This document shows, piece after piece, positions 19,341 to 29,079 of a stretch of DNA of 64,000 nt. Position 1 is the first letter of the stretch. Each line of letters begins with the position of its first letter. The notes under the pieces were generated by a model that had not been told where the DNA came from, did not search any database, and was given only the letters and a program-made list of their open reading frames with translations. The stretch is from the NCBI RefSeq assembly GCF_001428565.1, contig NZ_LMIA01000009.1:517358-581357 (forward strand). Direction: 5' to 3'. Made by a program: the position numbers and the translations under genes. Source of the DNA: Nocardioides sp. Root190 (lineage in GTDB: Bacteria > Actinomycetota > Actinomycetes > Propionibacteriales > Nocardioidaceae).

Positions 19341-20606
19341 ATGGTGACGGCGGAACCTGTCGTGGTGGGCAGGCAGACGTCGACCGGGAACCAGACCGAT
19401 CAGCATGATGGGTACGCGCCGGGCAGTGGCGGCTACCAACGGATCATGGCCGCGATGTTCGCCGCGGGCGTGGCGACGTTCGTGCTGCTCTACGCGACGC
19501 AGGCGCTGCTGCCCGAGCTGCACACCACCTTCGGCGTCAGCCCGACGCAGACCACGCTGAGCATGTCGCTGACGACCGCCGGGCTCGCCGTCGGGCTGCT
19601 CGTCGCCGGCCCGGTGTCCGAGGCGGTCGGTCGGACGCCCCTGATCGTCGGCTCGATCTGGCTCGCCACCCTCATCGCCTGTCTCTGCCCGCTCGCCTGG
19701 TCCTGGCCGGTGCTGCTGGGGCTTCGGCTGGTCGAGGGCGTCGCGCTGGCGGGCCTGCCTGCGGTGGCCACGGCGTACCTGCGTGAGGAGCTGCACCCGA
19801 AGGCACTCGCCGGTGCGACCGGGCTCTACATCGGCGGCAACGCCCTCGGCGGGATGGCGTCGCGGCTCGTGACCGCACCGGTCGCCGACCTCGCGGGCTG
19901 GCGATGGGCGATGGCGGTGGCAGCGTTGCTCGCGCTCACCTGCGCCGTCGCGGTGACCTTGTCGCTCCCACGCTCCCGCAACTTCGTGCCCGGCCCGAGG
20001 GCCCGTACCAGTCGTCGCGAGATGACCCGGGTCGCACTGACCGACCCCGCCCTGCGCAGCCTCTACCTGATGGGGGCGTGCTCGGTCGGCACCCTCGTCG
20101 CGGTCTTCAACGCGCTCGGCTTCCGACTGACCGGCGGTCCCCACCACCTGAGCCTGGCCACCATCAGCCTGCTCTACCTCGTCTACCCACTGGGGACGCT
20201 CAGCTCGTCGTGGTCGGGGTCGCTGGCCGACCGCTACGGTCGCCGGGCTGTCCTCCCGGCGGGGTGCACTCTCGCCGTCGGCGGTGTCCTCCTCACCCTG
20301 CTGTCCCCGCTGGTGGCCATCGTCGCGGGGCTGGCCTGCCTCACGGCCGGCTTCTTCGTGATGCACGGACTGGCGAGCAGCTGGGTGGCCGTGCGCGCCC
20401 ACCTCGCGGGGGCGAGCTCCAGCCAGGCGGCGGCGTTCTACCTCTGCTCGTACTACGTCGGCTCGTCGGTCTTCGGCAGCCTCGGCGCAACGGCGTGGTC
20501 GGCGGGTGGTTGGGGCGGGGTCTGCCTGCTCTCGCTGGCGTTGCTCGCGTGCAGTGCCCTTGCCACGGCGCGCCTGCGGCGGATCCCGAACCTGGCGACA
20601 CAATGA
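19341..20606 (+). CDS. MFS transporter
   Basis: 421 aa from ATG 19341; a TTG at 19329, with GAAAGG close by, would add four residues. Twelve hydrophobic segments can be followed from about residue 35 to 410. The MFS loop signature appears after helix 2 (VSEAVGRTPLIVGS) and again in the second half (SLADRYGRRAVLPAG). The style resembles drug- or sugar-efflux permeases of the AraJ/NepI type. It diverges from the LysR gene and is followed 4 nt later by an FAD oxidoreductase gene, so the three may form one substrate-handling unit. The transported compound is not inferable. Confidence 0.88.
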   Translation: MVTAEPVVVGRQTSTGNQTDQHDGYAPGSGGYQRIMAAMFAAGVATFVLLYATQALLPELHTTFGVSPTQTTLSMSLTTAGLAVGLLVAGPVSEAVGRTPLIVGSIWLATLIACLCPLAWSWPVLLGLRLVEGVALAGLPAVATAYLREELHPKALAGATGLYIGGNALGGMASRLVTAPVADLAGWRWAMAVAALLALTCAVAVTLSLPRSRNFVPGPRARTSRREMTRVALTDPALRSLYLMGACSVGTLVAVFNALGFRLTGGPHHLSLATISLLYLVYPLGTLSSSWSGSLADRYGRRAVLPAGCTLAVGGVLLTLLSPLVAIVAGLACLTAGFFVMHGLASSWVAVRAHLAGASSSQAAAFYLCSYYVGSSVFGSLGATAWSAGGWGGVCLLSLALLACSALATARLRRIPNLATQ

Positions 20607-20610
20607 GCAC

Positions 20611-21999
20611 GTGACGGCGTCCGTGTCCCCGCGCAGCTCCGGGGGAGTCTCCTGGTGGTGGGCCGACCTGGGGCTGCCGGAGCCGCAGGACCTGCTCGAC
20701 GGTGATGCCGAGGCCGACGTCGTGATCGTCGGGGCGGGCTACACCGGGCTCTGGACGGCGTACTACCTCGCGCAGCTGCGGCCGGACCTGCTGATCCGCG
20801 TGGTCGAGCAGCGCTTCGCCGGGTACGGCGCCTCGGGCCGGAACGGCGGATGGCTCTCGGCGTCGGTGACCGGCGGCCTGGACGGCTATTCCCGCACGCA
20901 CCCGCCCGCGGAGGTCGCCCGCTTCCAGCTCGCGATGAACGACGCCGTCGACGAGGTGATCCGGGTGACGGAGCGTCATGCCATCGACGCGCACGTACGA
21001 CGTGGAGGCACCCTCCTCGTCGCCCGCAACGACGCGCAGGCCACCCGGGCCCGGGCGGCTGCGCTCGACGCGGAGCGGTGGCCGGAGACCGGTGCACGCC
21101 TGCTGTCGGCCCGGGAGTCACGCGAACGGATCGCCGTGGCCGGGACGCGGGCGGCCGTCTGGGAGCCGCACTGCGCCCGGATCCACCCCGCCCGTCTGGT
21201 CCGTGGCCTGACCGGCGTCGTACGTGGTCTCGGGGTCCGGATCCACGAGGGGACGACTGTCCACGCGATCTCCGCCGGACGGGTGGCGACCGACCGTGGC
21301 GTGCTCACGGCACGCCACGTGATCCGCGCGACCGAAGGCTTCACCGCCGGCCTCGCCGGCGAGCGACGGACGTGGGTGCCGATGAACTCCTCGATGATCG
21401 TCACCGACCCGCTGCCGGCGTCGGTGTGGGACGAGATCGGCTGGGCGGACCACGACACCCTCGAGGACTTCTCCCACGTCTACTCCTACGCCCAGCGCAC
21501 TGCCGACGGAAGGATTGCGATCGGTGGCCGCGGCCATCCGTACCGGTTCGGGTCCGGCACCGACCTGGACGGCGACATCCCCGATCGCACGGTCACTCAC
21601 CTGCGCGACGTGGTGTGCTCATGGTTCCCGAACCTTCGTGACGTGCCGATCGCGCATGCCTGGAGCGGTGTCCTGGGGGTGCCGCGCAACTGGCGGGCCA
21701 CCGTTGCCCACGACGCCGCCACGGGTCTGGGCTGGGCAGGTGGCTATGTCGGCACCGGCGTCACGGCCGCCAACCTCGCCGGACGCACCCTGGCCGACCT
21801 GGTCGCGGGGGAGCGGACCGAGCGCACGAGCCTGCCGTGGGTCGACCAGCGCGCCCGGCGCTGGGAGCCGGAACCACTCCGATGGCTCGGGATCCACGGG
21901 CTCTACCGCGCCTATGGCGTGGCGGACCGGCTCGAGGAACGAGGAGCGCGGCGTACGTCGCGGATCGCGACGATGGCGAACCGGATCAGCGGGCGGTGA
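20611..21999 (+). CDS. FAD-dependent amine/amino-acid oxidase (DAO family)
   Basis: 462 aa from GTG 20611, four bases after the MFS gene. The Rossmann motif VVIVGAGYTGLWTAYYL carries Gly41, Gly43 and Gly46. FAGYGASGRNGGWLS is typical of gamma-glutamylputrescine oxidase-like DAO enzymes, as are the later AWSGVLGVPRNWRATV and GYVGTGVTAANLAGRTLADLV. These enzymes oxidise an amine with O2. The frame is open upstream into the MFS gene but the family start fits 20611. Coupled to an MFS transporter under a LysR regulator, it may act on an amine or amino acid that the transporter handles. Confidence 0.87.
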   Translation: MTASVSPRSSGGVSWWWADLGLPEPQDLLDGDAEADVVIVGAGYTGLWTAYYLAQLRPDLLIRVVEQRFAGYGASGRNGGWLSASVTGGLDGYSRTHPPAEVARFQLAMNDAVDEVIRVTERHAIDAHVRRGGTLLVARNDAQATRARAAALDAERWPETGARLLSARESRERIAVAGTRAAVWEPHCARIHPARLVRGLTGVVRGLGVRIHEGTTVHAISAGRVATDRGVLTARHVIRATEGFTAGLAGERRTWVPMNSSMIVTDPLPASVWDEIGWADHDTLEDFSHVYSYAQRTADGRIAIGGRGHPYRFGSGTDLDGDIPDRTVTHLRDVVCSWFPNLRDVPIAHAWSGVLGVPRNWRATVAHDAATGLGWAGGYVGTGVTAANLAGRTLADLVAGERTERTSLPWVDQRARRWEPEPLRWLGIHGLYRAYGVADRLEERGARRTSRIATMANRISGR

Positions 22000-22010
22000 C
22001 GGCGAGGTCC

Positions 22011-22016
22011 TAGGCT
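22011..22016 (+). promoter_or_regulatory. Predicted -10 of the leaderless DUF1877-gene promoter
   Basis: TAGGCT, 7 nt before the ATG at 22024. Confidence 0.4.
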
Positions 22017-22023
22017 CACCGCC

Positions 22024-22515
22024 ATGGGCATTCAGGCCGCGTACATCGGCATCGACGAGGCCACGCTCGACCGGTTGGTCGACCTCGACCCGGGTGATCT
22101 CGCCGAGGCGCTCGAGGAGCTCGAGGAGGGCGGTGCGCCGACGACGTACCTCGACAAGCTCTGGGACGGGCTGCACTTCGTGCTGACCGGTCGCTCGACC
22201 GACTCGCCGGTCGAGGGGGACCTGCTGAGCGAGGCGGTCGTCGGGGTCCACGTGTTCGAGAGCGAGGAGTACCTCGGCTGCACCGAGCTCACCGAGCTGC
22301 CCGCGATCATCGAGGCCCTGGCAGCCGTCGACATCGGTGCCCGTCTGGCGCAGGTGGACTTCTCCGTGCTCGGCGAGGCAGGCGTCTACCCGTTCATCTG
22401 GGACGAGGACCCGGCCCGGCTGCGCGAGGACCTCACCGCGGCGTTCGCCGACCTCGTGGCGGCGCACCAGGGCGCCGCTGCCGCCGGGCAGCACCTGCTG
22501 GTCAGCATCGTCTGA
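22024..22515 (+). CDS. DUF1877 (YfbM-like) protein
   Basis: 163 aa, acidic and soluble. The N-terminus MGIQAAYIGIDEATLDRL and the central KLWDGLHFVLTG segment are characteristic of DUF1877 proteins such as Escherichia coli YfbM, whose role is unknown. No membrane segment or signal peptide is seen. It follows the FAD oxidoreductase gene by 24 nt but has its own TAGGCT hexamer 7 nt before the start, so it may be a separate transcript. Confidence 0.88.
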   Translation: MGIQAAYIGIDEATLDRLVDLDPGDLAEALEELEEGGAPTTYLDKLWDGLHFVLTGRSTDSPVEGDLLSEAVVGVHVFESEEYLGCTELTELPAIIEALAAVDIGARLAQVDFSVLGEAGVYPFIWDEDPARLREDLTAAFADLVAAHQGAAAAGQHLLVSIV

Positions 22516-22587
22516 CCGCGCGGTGGCCGTCCGGTGAAGACTCGCTACGTCGGGCCGCGAGCGGTGGCCCGCAGGCACGGAGCCACC

Positions 22588-22593
22588 TAGCGT
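22588..22593 (+). promoter_or_regulatory. Predicted -10 of the leaderless GT87 promoter
   Basis: TAGCGT, 7 nt before the GTG at 22601. Confidence 0.4.
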
Positions 22594-22600
22594 CGGCGGG

Positions 22601-23785
22601 GTGCCGCCACGCCTGCCTCGCCATCTCCTGACCGCTCTGGCCATCGGCATCGGCCTGTGGTGCGGCCTGCTGGCCTGGCGGTGGAACTGGTTCATCGACC
22701 TGCGCGTCTACGAGCTCGGTGCGAGTGCCCTGTTCGGTGGGGACCTCTACGACGTCCGCTTCCACGTCGCCGACCTGCCGTTCACCTACCCGCCCTTCGC
22801 TGCCGTCCTGATGCTGCCACTCGCGGTCCTGCCGATCTGGCTGAGTGCGGCGCTGTGGTCCACCGCGTGCGTCCTGGTGCTGGGGTGGGTCGTCGCGACG
22901 GCCTTGCGAGCGAGTGGCGCCGACCTGCCGGCGTACGCCGTCCCGGTGGTCACGGCCGGAGCGCTGCTCCTGGAGCCGGTGTGGGCGACGCTGTCCTTCG
23001 GGCAGGTCAACATCTTCCTGATGGCGGCGATCCTCGCCGACGTCCTGCGCCCGGACCGGCGCCATGCGGGCTGGCTGGTCGGGGTCGTCGCCGGGATCAA
23101 GCTGACCCCGCTGTTCTTCGTCGCGTTCCTCGTCGTGACCGGCCACCGGCGGGCGGCGGGCACCGCGGTCGCGGCGTTCGCCGGCACGGTGCTGGTCGGC
23201 ACCGTCGTCGCACCGAGGGCGTCGTGGTCCTACTGGAGCGAGATCCTGTGGGACCCGGGCCGGATCGGCGGAGTGGAGTACGCCGGCAACCAGTCCGTGC
23301 TCGGCACGCTCAGTCGCCTGCTCGGGCACGAGGCCCCGACCGTCCTGTGGTTCGCCGTTGCCGGCGCACTCGCCTGCTGGGCACTGGTCGTTGCCGCGCT
23401 GTTGTGGCGCTCGCCCGAGGGCCGACCGCTCGCCGTGTGCATCGCCGCGCTCGGGATGCTGCTCGCCTCGCCGATCTCGTGGAGCCACCACTGGGTCTGG
23501 CTGGTGGCGATCGTCCTCGCGCTGTGGGGGAGCAGCCTGCCGCGGGCGCGCACCGTCGGAGTCCTGGTCGCCCTGGTCGCGGCGTCGCGCTCGATCTGGT
23601 GGGCGCCGTTCCGCGACGGCCGCGAGTACGACTGGGACGTCGCGCAGGGGCTGGCGGGCAACGCCTACGTGATCGCCGCGGTGGCGCTCATCGCCATCGC
23701 CACCTGGTGGTGTGTCGTGCCCGGGCCCGCGCCGAGGCCCACGGCGGACCGGTGGGAGGAAGCGCACGGGCCACGCGGGACCTGA
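22601..23785 (+). CDS. GT87-family (DUF2029) polyprenol-phosphate mannosyltransferase-like membrane protein
   Basis: 394 aa with about ten membrane helices. The family pattern is clear: FIDLRVYELGASALFGG with the catalytic-loop Asp near 31, GDLYDV, then LPFTYPPFAAVLMLPL near 62-77, and SPISWSHHWVWL near 288. GT87 enzymes use decaprenyl-phosphomannose to add alpha-1,2-mannose in lipomannan-type glycans at the outer face of the membrane. The acceptor here is unknown. The GTG start follows TAGCGT by 7 nt. It converges with the SnoaL-like gene, leaving 9 nt between the stops and no hairpin. Confidence 0.85.
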   Translation: MPPRLPRHLLTALAIGIGLWCGLLAWRWNWFIDLRVYELGASALFGGDLYDVRFHVADLPFTYPPFAAVLMLPLAVLPIWLSAALWSTACVLVLGWVVATALRASGADLPAYAVPVVTAGALLLEPVWATLSFGQVNIFLMAAILADVLRPDRRHAGWLVGVVAGIKLTPLFFVAFLVVTGHRRAAGTAVAAFAGTVLVGTVVAPRASWSYWSEILWDPGRIGGVEYAGNQSVLGTLSRLLGHEAPTVLWFAVAGALACWALVVAALLWRSPEGRPLAVCIAALGMLLASPISWSHHWVWLVAIVLALWGSSLPRARTVGVLVALVAASRSIWWAPFRDGREYDWDVAQGLAGNAYVIAAVALIAIATWWCVVPGPAPRPTADRWEEAHGPRGT

Positions 23786-23794
23786 GGCGCTCGA

Positions 23795-24184
23795 TCATCC
23801 CCAGAAGGCGTCCTCCGCCGGCTGGTCCTCGGAGAACAGCCAGACCTCGGCGATGCGGTCCTCGGCGATGCGGAACAGGTCCACGCCGGACATCGCGAGA
23901 TCGGTCCGGCTCGCTGCCTGCGCGGAGAATCGCACCGGGAGCGCGACCAGGTCGCCGTTGTCCATGGCAGGTCCGGTGGGCGCGAGGGCGAAGGTGCCGC
24001 CGCTGCGCTCCATGAAGGCTCCCAGCAGTCGGAGCACGGCGTCGGGACCCCGGTGGTCGCCGGCCAGTGAGTGGGCGCCCGGCTGGTGCCAGACGACGTC
24101 GTCGGCCAGTGTCGCGCGGAGTGCGTCCATGTCGCCCCGGGCGAGGGCGTCGAGGTAGCGGTGGAAGGCGGTCGGTGCGGTCAT
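23795..24184 (-). CDS. SnoaL-like / nuclear-transport-factor-2-fold protein
   Basis: 129 aa. It has the NTF2-like fold of SnoaL polyketide cyclases and steroid-isomerase relatives: FHRYLDALARGDMDALRATLADDVVWHQPG at the start, GPDAVLRLLGAF in the middle and DLFRIAEDRIAEVWLFSEDQP at the end. Proteins of this type bind or isomerise small hydrophobic molecules; the substrate is unknown. Two ATGs fit (24193 and 24184); I take 24184, which has GAGAG about 9 nt upstream. It diverges from an HxlR regulator gene across 99 bp that contain a strong palindrome, so the pair is probably co-regulated. Confidence 0.8.
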   Translation of the reverse strand: MTAPTAFHRYLDALARGDMDALRATLADDVVWHQPGAHSLAGDHRGPDAVLRLLGAFMERSGGTFALAPTGPAMDNGDLVALPVRFSAQAASRTDLAMSGVDLFRIAEDRIAEVWLFSEDQPAEDAFWG

Positions 24185-24225
24185 GTCGATCATCTCTCGT
24201 CGGTCCGGAAGTGGTGATCGAGAAA

Positions 24226-24259
24226 GTAACGATTGGTAACCTGTTACCTCAACGTAACC
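24226..24259. promoter_or_regulatory. Palindromic HxlR operator
   Basis: Perfect 14-bp palindrome GGTAACCTGTTACC at 24235-24248, flanked by further GTAAC copies at 24226-24230 and 24254-24258. The repeats are spaced about one helical turn apart and lie in a relatively AT-rich stretch between the divergent SnoaL-like and HxlR genes. Confidence 0.65.
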
Positions 24260-24283
24260 AGGTGGCGACCAGGAGGAGCGGCG

Positions 24284-24679
24284 ATGGCTGACGAGATCGA
24301 GTGGAACGTCCTGATGCGCACCTGCCCGTCGCGTACGTCGCTGGCGGAGATCGCGAACAAGTGGACGGCCATGATCGTGGTGGTGCTCGGTGCGGGCCCG
24401 CTGCGCTTCACCCAGGTGCGGACACGGGTCGACGGCATCAGCGCCAAGGTGCTCGCCGAGACCCTGCGCCGGCTCGAGCGCGACGGGATCGTGACCCGCC
24501 GGTCGTACGACGAGATGCCGCCGCGCGTGGAGTACGAACTGACGACGCTGGGCCACTCCCTGGCCGAGCCGCTGGAGGCCCTGCGGCGGTGGGCCGAGGG
24601 CAACATCGTCCAGGTGCTGGAGGCGCGGGAGGCCTACGACCTGAGGCCAACCTCAGGCGGAGGGCGGGACCTCGCGTGA
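24284..24679 (+). CDS. HxlR-family transcriptional regulator
   Basis: 131 aa, one HxlR/MarR-like winged helix. The conserved Cys is in MRTCPSR (Cys11), followed by AEIANKWTAMIVVVLGAGPLRFTQVRTRVDGISAKVLAETLRRLERDGIV, the recognition region. HxlR regulators usually sense electrophiles or oxidants through that cysteine and act on a divergent gene. AGGAGG at 24271-24276 lies 7 nt before the ATG at 24284, fixing the start. The palindrome at 24235 is the likely operator, with the SnoaL-like gene as target. The 3' end overlaps the convergent acyltransferase gene by 27 bp. Confidence 0.92.
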   Translation: MADEIEWNVLMRTCPSRTSLAEIANKWTAMIVVVLGAGPLRFTQVRTRVDGISAKVLAETLRRLERDGIVTRRSYDEMPPRVEYELTTLGHSLAEPLEALRRWAEGNIVQVLEAREAYDLRPTSGGGRDLA

Positions 24680-25252
24680 TTCCTCGCGCAGCCGCGGCTC
24701 GGTGCGGTTGTCGGGGCGGATGCCCTGCTTGTCGGCGTAGAACGCGCGGACGAAGTCCATGTCGGCGACGACGTCCTCGCCCGGGTGGAAGCTGGGGCCC
24801 ATGCCGAGCGTGCGGGTCGGTCCGTCGACGAAGCCGAGGCTGATCGGGAGGCCGGTCTGCTGCGAGATCCGGTAGAAGCCGGGCTTCCAGAACTCGCCCT
24901 TGCTCCGGGTGCCCTCCGCGGCGATGACCAGCTGGAACGCGGCGTCGGCCTCGGCGGCCTTGAGCAGGGCGCGGATCGTGGCGCCCGGGCTGGAGCGGTC
25001 GAGGGGGATTCCGCCGGTGTGGCGGAGGATCCAGCCGACGACGCCCTTGAAGTAGCGGTCCGCGACGAGGACCTTCGGCCGCACCCCGTTGGCCCACGCG
25101 ATCATCAGCATGACCACCCAGTCCCACTGGGAGGTGTGCGGGGCGCCCACGAGGATGCCGCCACTCGGGGGAACGTCTCCGACGAGTCGCCAACGCGTCA
25201 CTCGAAGCGCTCCACGGGCGAATGCGCGACGGACCCTCATGCGGTGTGCCAT
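24653..25252 (-). CDS. 1-acyl-sn-glycerol-3-phosphate acyltransferase-like protein
   Basis: 199 aa. It belongs to the PlsC acyltransferase family, which transfers acyl groups to lysophospholipids or other alcohols at the membrane. The catalytic HX4D is His39-Thr-Ser-Gln-Trp-Asp44 in GAPHTSQWDW, and EGTRSKG near 107-113 is the phosphate-binding motif. Short size and the missing N-terminal helix resemble the soluble PlsC-like group. The frame is open to 25363, but that would run through the preceding gene; ATG 25252 follows TACGGT (25264-25259) by 6 nt. Its end overlaps the HxlR gene by 27 bp tail to tail. Confidence 0.85.
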   Translation of the reverse strand: MAHRMRVRRAFARGALRVTRWRLVGDVPPSGGILVGAPHTSQWDWVVMLMIAWANGVRPKVLVADRYFKGVVGWILRHTGGIPLDRSSPGATIRALLKAAEADAAFQLVIAAEGTRSKGEFWKPGFYRISQQTGLPISLGFVDGPTRTLGMGPSFHPGEDVVADMDFVRAFYADKQGIRPDNRTEPRLREESREVPPSA

Positions 25253-25258
25253 GGCGTG

Positions 25259-25264
25259 ACCGTA
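25259..25264 (-). promoter_or_regulatory. Predicted -10 of leaderless acyltransferase promoter
   Basis: TACGGT, 6 nt before the ATG at 25252; it decides the start against the longer frame. Confidence 0.4.
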
Positions 25265-25283
25265 GCGGTACGCCTGATCGATC

Positions 25284-25502
25284 TCAGGGTCGGTCGGTGC
25301 CCGGGTCGATGCTCGGGTCCGTCGTACGCGGCTCGGGGCTCGCGGTGGGGTCGGGGTTGGCATTGGGGTCGGGCTCGGTGCGCTCCTGGTCGTGGGCGAC
25401 CTCCTCGTTGCGCCGACGGTCCGCGATGAACGCGAACACCAGGCCCCCGCCGATGAAGAGGATGATCAGCACGCCGAGGAACACGAATCCGGGGATCTCC
25501 AT
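25284..25502 (-). CDS. 72-residue single-pass membrane protein with Pro/Asp/Asn-rich tail
   Basis: 72 aa: MEIPGFVFLG then one membrane helix (VLIILFIGGGLVFAFI), an Arg-rich stop-transfer segment and a disordered tail made of short P-D-P, N-A-N-P-D and S-P-E-P units. The start ATG at 25502 is preceded by the GC inverted repeat GGGGG-CAGTA-CCCCC (25505-25519). I do not recognise a family. It lies head to head with furA, 91 bp away, and just upstream of the acyltransferase gene on the same strand. Actinobacteria carry many such proteins of unknown role. Confidence 0.65.
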   Translation of the reverse strand: MEIPGFVFLGVLIILFIGGGLVFAFIADRRRNEEVAHDQERTEPDPNANPDPTASPEPRTTDPSIDPGTDRP

Positions 25503-25558
25503 GTGGGGGCAGTACCCCCTGCCGGCAGGACCAGACCCGACACGCCGTACGGCGCAGT

Positions 25559-25593
25559 CTTGACTCATTCAAGAAAAGTGGCAGACTGGACAC
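25559..25593 (+). promoter_or_regulatory. furA promoter with palindromic operator
   Basis: TTGACT (25560-25565), 16 nt, CAGACT (25582-25587), then 6 nt to the furA ATG, implying a leaderless message. The -35 lies in the inverted repeat CTTGA-CTCAT-TCAAG (25559-25573), followed by AAAAG, a layout reminiscent of the autoregulated furA-katG promoters described in mycobacteria and Streptomyces. Confidence 0.6.
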
Positions 25594-28246
<2,653 letters not shown>

Positions 28247-28259
28247 TCGGTTCCAACGC

Positions 28260-28289
28260 AAGAGGCCGCCCGGCAACGGGCGGCCTCTT
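28260..28289. terminator. Terminator after katG
   Basis: Perfect 13-bp stem AAGAGGCCGCCCG (28260-28272) and CGGGCGGCCTCTT (28277-28289) with a GCAA tetraloop, starting 13 nt after the katG stop. Confidence 0.88.
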
Positions 28290-28312
28290 CGTGCGTGCGG
28301 CAGGATGGCGTC

Positions 28313-28621
28313 ATGACCGACGCAGGCGGTAACGCCATCACCTACGTCCACGCGCCCGAGCAGCGCCGCTACGAGATCCGTGACGGTGCGGAGCTCGCGG
28401 GCTTCACGCAGTACCGGCTGCCGGACGACGTCCACGTGGACTTCGTCCACACCGAGGTCGACGACAAGTACGCCGGCCAGGGTCTCGCCGGCGGTGTCGT
28501 GGAGTTCGCCCTGGCCGACGTCCGGGCCCAGGGCAAGCGGATCATCGCCCACTGCCCGTACGTCGCGCGGTGGATCACCAAGCACAACGAGTACGACGAC
28601 ATCACCGACCCGGTGACGTGA
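28313..28621 (+). CDS. Small GNAT-like N-acetyltransferase (YjdJ type)
   Basis: 102 aa, the single-domain GNAT group of about 100 residues. The acetyl-CoA site is in KYAGQGLAGGVVEFAL (Q/R-x-x-G-x-G/A pattern), and the C-terminal AHCPYVARWITKHNEYDD is diagnostic for this subfamily. Substrate unknown. ATG 28313 lies 6 nt after CAGGAT, a degenerate form of the leaderless hexamer. It starts 24 nt after the katG terminator and its stop overlaps the start of the AhpD-fold gene (GTGA), so those two are coupled. Confidence 0.87.
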   Translation: MTDAGGNAITYVHAPEQRRYEIRDGAELAGFTQYRLPDDVHVDFVHTEVDDKYAGQGLAGGVVEFALADVRAQGKRIIAHCPYVARWITKHNEYDDITDPVT

Positions 28622-29079
28622 GCGGCCCAGGTCGGCGCGAGGTCTACCTCGACAAGGCCCGCCCCGCGGCGTACAAGGCTGCCGTCGCGCTCGCCGAGCA
28701 GGCGGGGGCGGCCGCGGAGGACGCCGGGATCGAGCGCCGTCTCGTCGAGCTGCTCAACCTGCGGATCTCGCAGATCAACGGCTGCGCCTACTGCCTGGAC
28801 CTCCACCACCGCCTCGCGATCGAGGCAGGGGAGTCGGAACGACGGATCGCCGTGCTCCCGGCCTGGGCCGAGACGGCACTCTTCGCCGAGCACGAACGCG
28901 CCGCACTGCAGCTGGCCGAGTCGATCACCCGGCTGCCCGAGCCGGACGAGCGGCGCTACGCCGAGGACGAGGCGCGCGCCGTGCTCGGGGACGAGGCCCA
29001 CGCCGCCGTCGCATGGATCGCGATCACCATGAATGCCTTCAACCGGATCTCGATCACGAGCCACCACCCGGTCAGGTGA
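28618..29079 (+). CDS. AhpD-fold carboxymuconolactone decarboxylase family protein
   Basis: 153 aa. The redox motif is Cys56-Ala-Tyr-Cys59 with His63 in NGCAYCLDLHH, as in alkylhydroperoxidase AhpD and its many homologues. Such proteins reduce peroxides or act as thiol peroxidases with a partner. It begins at GTG 28618 inside the stop of the GNAT gene. The location next to katG suggests a role in oxidative stress, though the katG terminator separates the transcripts. Its end overlaps the convergent chrA gene by 8 bp. Confidence 0.88.
   Translation: MSGPGRREVYLDKARPAAYKAAVALAEQAGAAAEDAGIERRLVELLNLRISQINGCAYCLDLHHRLAIEAGESERRIAVLPAWAETALFAEHERAALQLAESITRLPEPDERRYAEDEARAVLGDEAHAAVAWIAITMNAFNRISITSHHPVR

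Noticed and set aside
25505..25519. GGGGG-CAGTA-CCCCC inverted repeat before the 72-residue protein
   Set aside because: Too short and GC-biased to call a terminator or operator.
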